Shown piece after piece: positions 4,292 through 5,318 of a stretch of 5,318 nucleotides of DNA; positions within the stretch are counted from its first letter, which is position 1; each line of letters begins with the position of its first letter. The notes under the pieces were generated by a model that did not search any database, was not told the origin of the DNA, and saw only the letters and a list, made by a program, of their open reading frames with translations. The stretch is from Nanosynbacter sp. (GTDB taxonomy: Bacteria > Patescibacteriota > Saccharimonadia > Saccharimonadales > Saccharimonadaceae). The DNA lies in contig JARKOR010000150.1 in NCBI GenBank assembly GCA_029975625.1, positions 1 to 5,318 on the forward strand. The letters are read 5' to 3'. A program made the position numbers and the translations under genes.

Positions 4292-5127
4292 AAACAGGAC
4301 ACTTATTTGCAGGAGGCGGCGGTGGATTACTTGCAGACCTCATTTTGGGACACCAACCCTGCTTTGCTGTCGAGTGGGATGCTAACTGCTGCCAAACCCT
4401 CCGTAACCGTGCTGCCGATGGCTGGTTCCCTGGTCTGCGGGTGTACGAAGGAGACATTCGGCTGTTCGATCCATCCGACTGGAAAGGCCGAGTGGATTGC
4501 ATCCATGCGGGGTTCCCTTGCCAGGATATTAGCGCAGCAGGAAAAGGCGCGGGAATCACGGGAGCGCGAAGCGGCCTTGTCAGTGAGGTTTTCCGAACAA
4601 TTGACGCTGTTGACCCCATGTATGTCTTCCTCGAAAACAGCCCAAGAATCCGAACGCGAGGCCGGCACGTTGTCATTGCCGAACTTGTGGCGAGGGGATA
4701 CGCCTGGCGTGATGGAATACTTGCCGCGTCTGATGTTGGAGCATGGCACTACCGGGACCGCTGGTGGCTGCTTGCTGCCAACGCTGACGGTCTGCGGCAA
4801 CTACAACAGAAAGGGTGCCTCTCCGACGAGTGGCGACGGGCTTATCACGGCGCTGAAGAAGTTGCCGACGTTATGCGCCAGGGATGCCCGGACGGTGGCA
4901 GGATCACAGCCACCACGACGAGCGGCGACGAGCGGCGACCCGTTGACGTGGCACCTTGGGAAGAAACTACCACCGGAGAAGCGGCGTGGTTTGAAGCTGA
5001 ACCCGATGTGGGCCGCTTGGTTTATGGGGTGGCCGATGAATTGGTTCCGGGTGCGGTGAAGGCGCTCGGAAATGGACAGGGACCATTACAGGCCGCTACG
5101 GCGTTCGCCATACTGAGCAGTCTGTGA
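4285..5127 (+). CDS. C5-cytosine DNA methyltransferase
   Basis: This is a 280-residue enzyme transferring methyl from SAM to C5 of cytosine in DNA. Motif I is HLFAGGGGGLLADL (6-19). Motif IV is GFPCQDIS with catalytic C79. Motif VI is FLENSP (E117). Motif VIII is DVGAWHYRDRWWLLA (150-164). Motifs IX-X are DVGRLVYGVADELV and KALGNGQGP (259-267). The target-recognition part (about 165-240) is short, as in phage-type Dcm enzymes; the target is unknown. The start is uncertain: ATG 4285 has only a weak GGTGGG before it, and GTG 4276 would add three residues. No restriction gene or repair partner is present, so it is probably an orphan or anti-restriction methylase carried as a cassette (4266-5175, about 910 bp). 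A second long frame lies inside this gene. Confidence 0.92.
   Translation: MLKTGHLFAGGGGGLLADLILGHQPCFAVEWDANCCQTLRNRAADGWFPGLRVYEGDIRLFDPSDWKGRVDCIHAGFPCQDISAAGKGAGITGARSGLVSEVFRTIDAVDPMYVFLENSPRIRTRGRHVVIAELVARGYAWRDGILAASDVGAWHYRDRWWLLAANADGLRQLQQKGCLSDEWRRAYHGAEEVADVMRQGCPDGGRITATTTSGDERRPVDVAPWEETTTGEAAWFEAEPDVGRLVYGVADELVPGAVKALGNGQGPLQAATAFAILSSL
4311..4316 (+). promoter_or_regulatory. Possible internal ribosome site AGGAGG
   Basis: AGGAGG lies 5 nt before the GTG at 4322, the likely start of the inner overlapping frame. The same bases encode Gly residues of motif I in the methyltransferase, so the match may be fortuitous. Confidence 0.35.
4322..5059 (+). CDS. Overlapping ORF inside the methyltransferase gene, phage-type Trp-rich protein
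   Basis: A 245-codon frame, shifted by one relative to the methyltransferase, runs without stop from 4292 to 5059. GTG 4322 has AGGAGG 5 nt upstream; TTG 4307 would give 250 residues. The product has features I associate with a family of phage proteins usually annotated near or as DNA methylases: FGCSIHPTGKAEWIASMRGSLARI, FSEQLTLL...SSSKTAQ, LWRGDTPGVMEYLPRLM, LPTLTVCGNYNRKGASPTSGDG and the C-terminal LNPMWAAWFMGWPMNW. No catalytic motif is visible in it. It could be a genuine dual-coding gene, or a shadow of a conserved methyltransferase whose codon pattern keeps this frame open and which has been annotated repeatedly elsewhere. I cannot decide between these by eye. Confidence 0.4.
   Translation: MDYLQTSFWDTNPALLSSGMLTAAKPSVTVLPMAGSLVCGCTKETFGCSIHPTGKAEWIASMRGSLARILAQQEKARESREREAALSVRFSEQLTLLTPCMSSSKTAQESEREAGTLSLPNLWRGDTPGVMEYLPRLMLEHGTTGTAGGCLLPTLTVCGNYNRKGASPTSGDGLITALKKLPTLCARDARTVAGSQPPRRAATSGDPLTWHLGKKLPPEKRRGLKLNPMWAAWFMGWPMNWFRVR
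4921..4940 (+). repeat. 10-bp tandem repeat in the methyltransferase gene
   Basis: AGCGGCGACG is followed by AGCGGCGACC. Because 10 is not a multiple of 3, the unit is read in two phases. It lies in the variable recognition region, so a slippage-derived length change is possible. Confidence 0.7.
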
Positions 5128-5130
5128 GGC

Positions 5131-5181
5131 CCATAACGGCCTCGCGCTGACCCGCTCGCCGGGTCGTGCGCGTGGTTGGAA
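5131..5181 (+). other. attC site of the methyltransferase cassette
   Basis: This is a 51 bp attC with R'' CCATAAC (5131-5137), arms GCGCTGACCCG and CGGGTCGTGCGC around CTCGC, and R' GTTGGAA (5175-5181). R' departs from GTTRRRY at its last base, which belongs to the next cassette. It starts three bases after the methyltransferase stop. Confidence 0.8.
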
Positions 5182-5231
5182 ATACCCCCTCTCCGCTGCG
5201 AGATTTGACGCTGGAGGGGAAGGAGAAAGAT

Positions 5232-5318
5232 ATGGAACTTGGGACAACGCTCCGGGATGGAAAATTTATCACCTGTCCGTCATGCGAAGAGCTTGTGAAA
5301 CGGATGCACTCCGCACAG
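5232..5318 (+). CDS. 5' part of a small CxxC cassette protein (runs off window)
   Basis: ATG 5232 has AAGGAGA about 8 nt upstream. The 29 visible codons begin MELGTTLRDGKF and include C15-P-S-C18, half of a possible zinc ribbon, followed by the helical EELVKRM. The frame is open at the window edge, and also back to a GTG at 5172 just before the core site. It is the fourth gene of the plus-strand array. The family is not identifiable from this stretch. Confidence 0.65.
   Translation, partial: MELGTTLRDGKFITCPSCEELVKRMHSAQ

Noticed and set aside
3691..4302. 203-codon minus-strand frame across the plus-strand cassettes
   Set aside because: It spans two genes and two attC sites, has no recognisable motif, and is opposed by well-supported genes with ribosome sites.
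4266..4800. Minus-strand frames inside the methyltransferase gene
   Set aside because: They have no motifs or ribosome site. Unlike the shifted plus-strand frame, they resemble nothing I recall.
743..5181. Palindromes as transcription terminators
   Set aside because: Each strong palindrome fits an attC with R''/R' cores and lacks a following U-run.

Overview
The window is a mosaic of integron gene cassettes. The left-hand set carries antibiotic and biocide resistance; the right-hand set carries small unknown genes and a DNA methyltransferase. The edge at the far left is disrupted by what looks like a non-autonomous insertion element. No integrase gene, no class 1 3'-conserved segment (qacE-delta-1/sul1) and no taxonomic marker is visible. 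The cassette types (ereA, an OXA-2-clade oxacillinase, a QacF-type pump) and attC sites of about 51-60 bp fit a Gram-negative proteobacterium, perhaps from wastewater or a clinical setting. The species cannot be read from the sequence.

Layout. Positions 1-413 have imperfect inverted ends (TGCRTATTCCGG...) with repeated ATTCCGG/TGAACA boxes, resembling the ends of IS21-type elements, and no transposase inside. Positions 414 to about 672 are an internal fragment of an MmeI-like adenine methyltransferase gene. From about 672 to 3494 lies a minus-strand array. Read right to left it is ereA (macrolide esterase), blaOXA (class D beta-lactamase), a QacF-type SMR pump, and then a cassette cut off after nine codons of its gene. 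From 3496 to 5318 lies a plus-strand array: a 105-residue unknown protein, a 98-residue Cys/His-rich putative zinc protein, a C5-cytosine methyltransferase, and the start of another small CxxC protein. The two arrays meet head to head at 3489-3495. This is unexpected, because cassettes in one integron normally all face away from attI.

Function. The left block would confer resistance to 14-membered macrolides, penicillins and quaternary ammonium compounds. The right block has orphan cassette cargo of unknown benefit. The C5-methyltransferase has no restriction partner in view.

Three points stand out. (1) Several cassettes have a short reading frame that starts at the ATG inside the attC core site (GTTATG or GTTAGATG). 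It either ends by overlapping the start codon of the cassette gene (ereA, qac, methyltransferase) or joins it in frame, suggesting translational coupling across cassette junctions. (2) A 245-codon second reading frame lies almost wholly inside the C5-methyltransferase gene. It has a good AGGAGG site before a GTG start and a C-terminal Trp-rich motif that I associate with phage-encoded proteins. (3) The ereA attC core reads ATT instead of GTT at the crossover.
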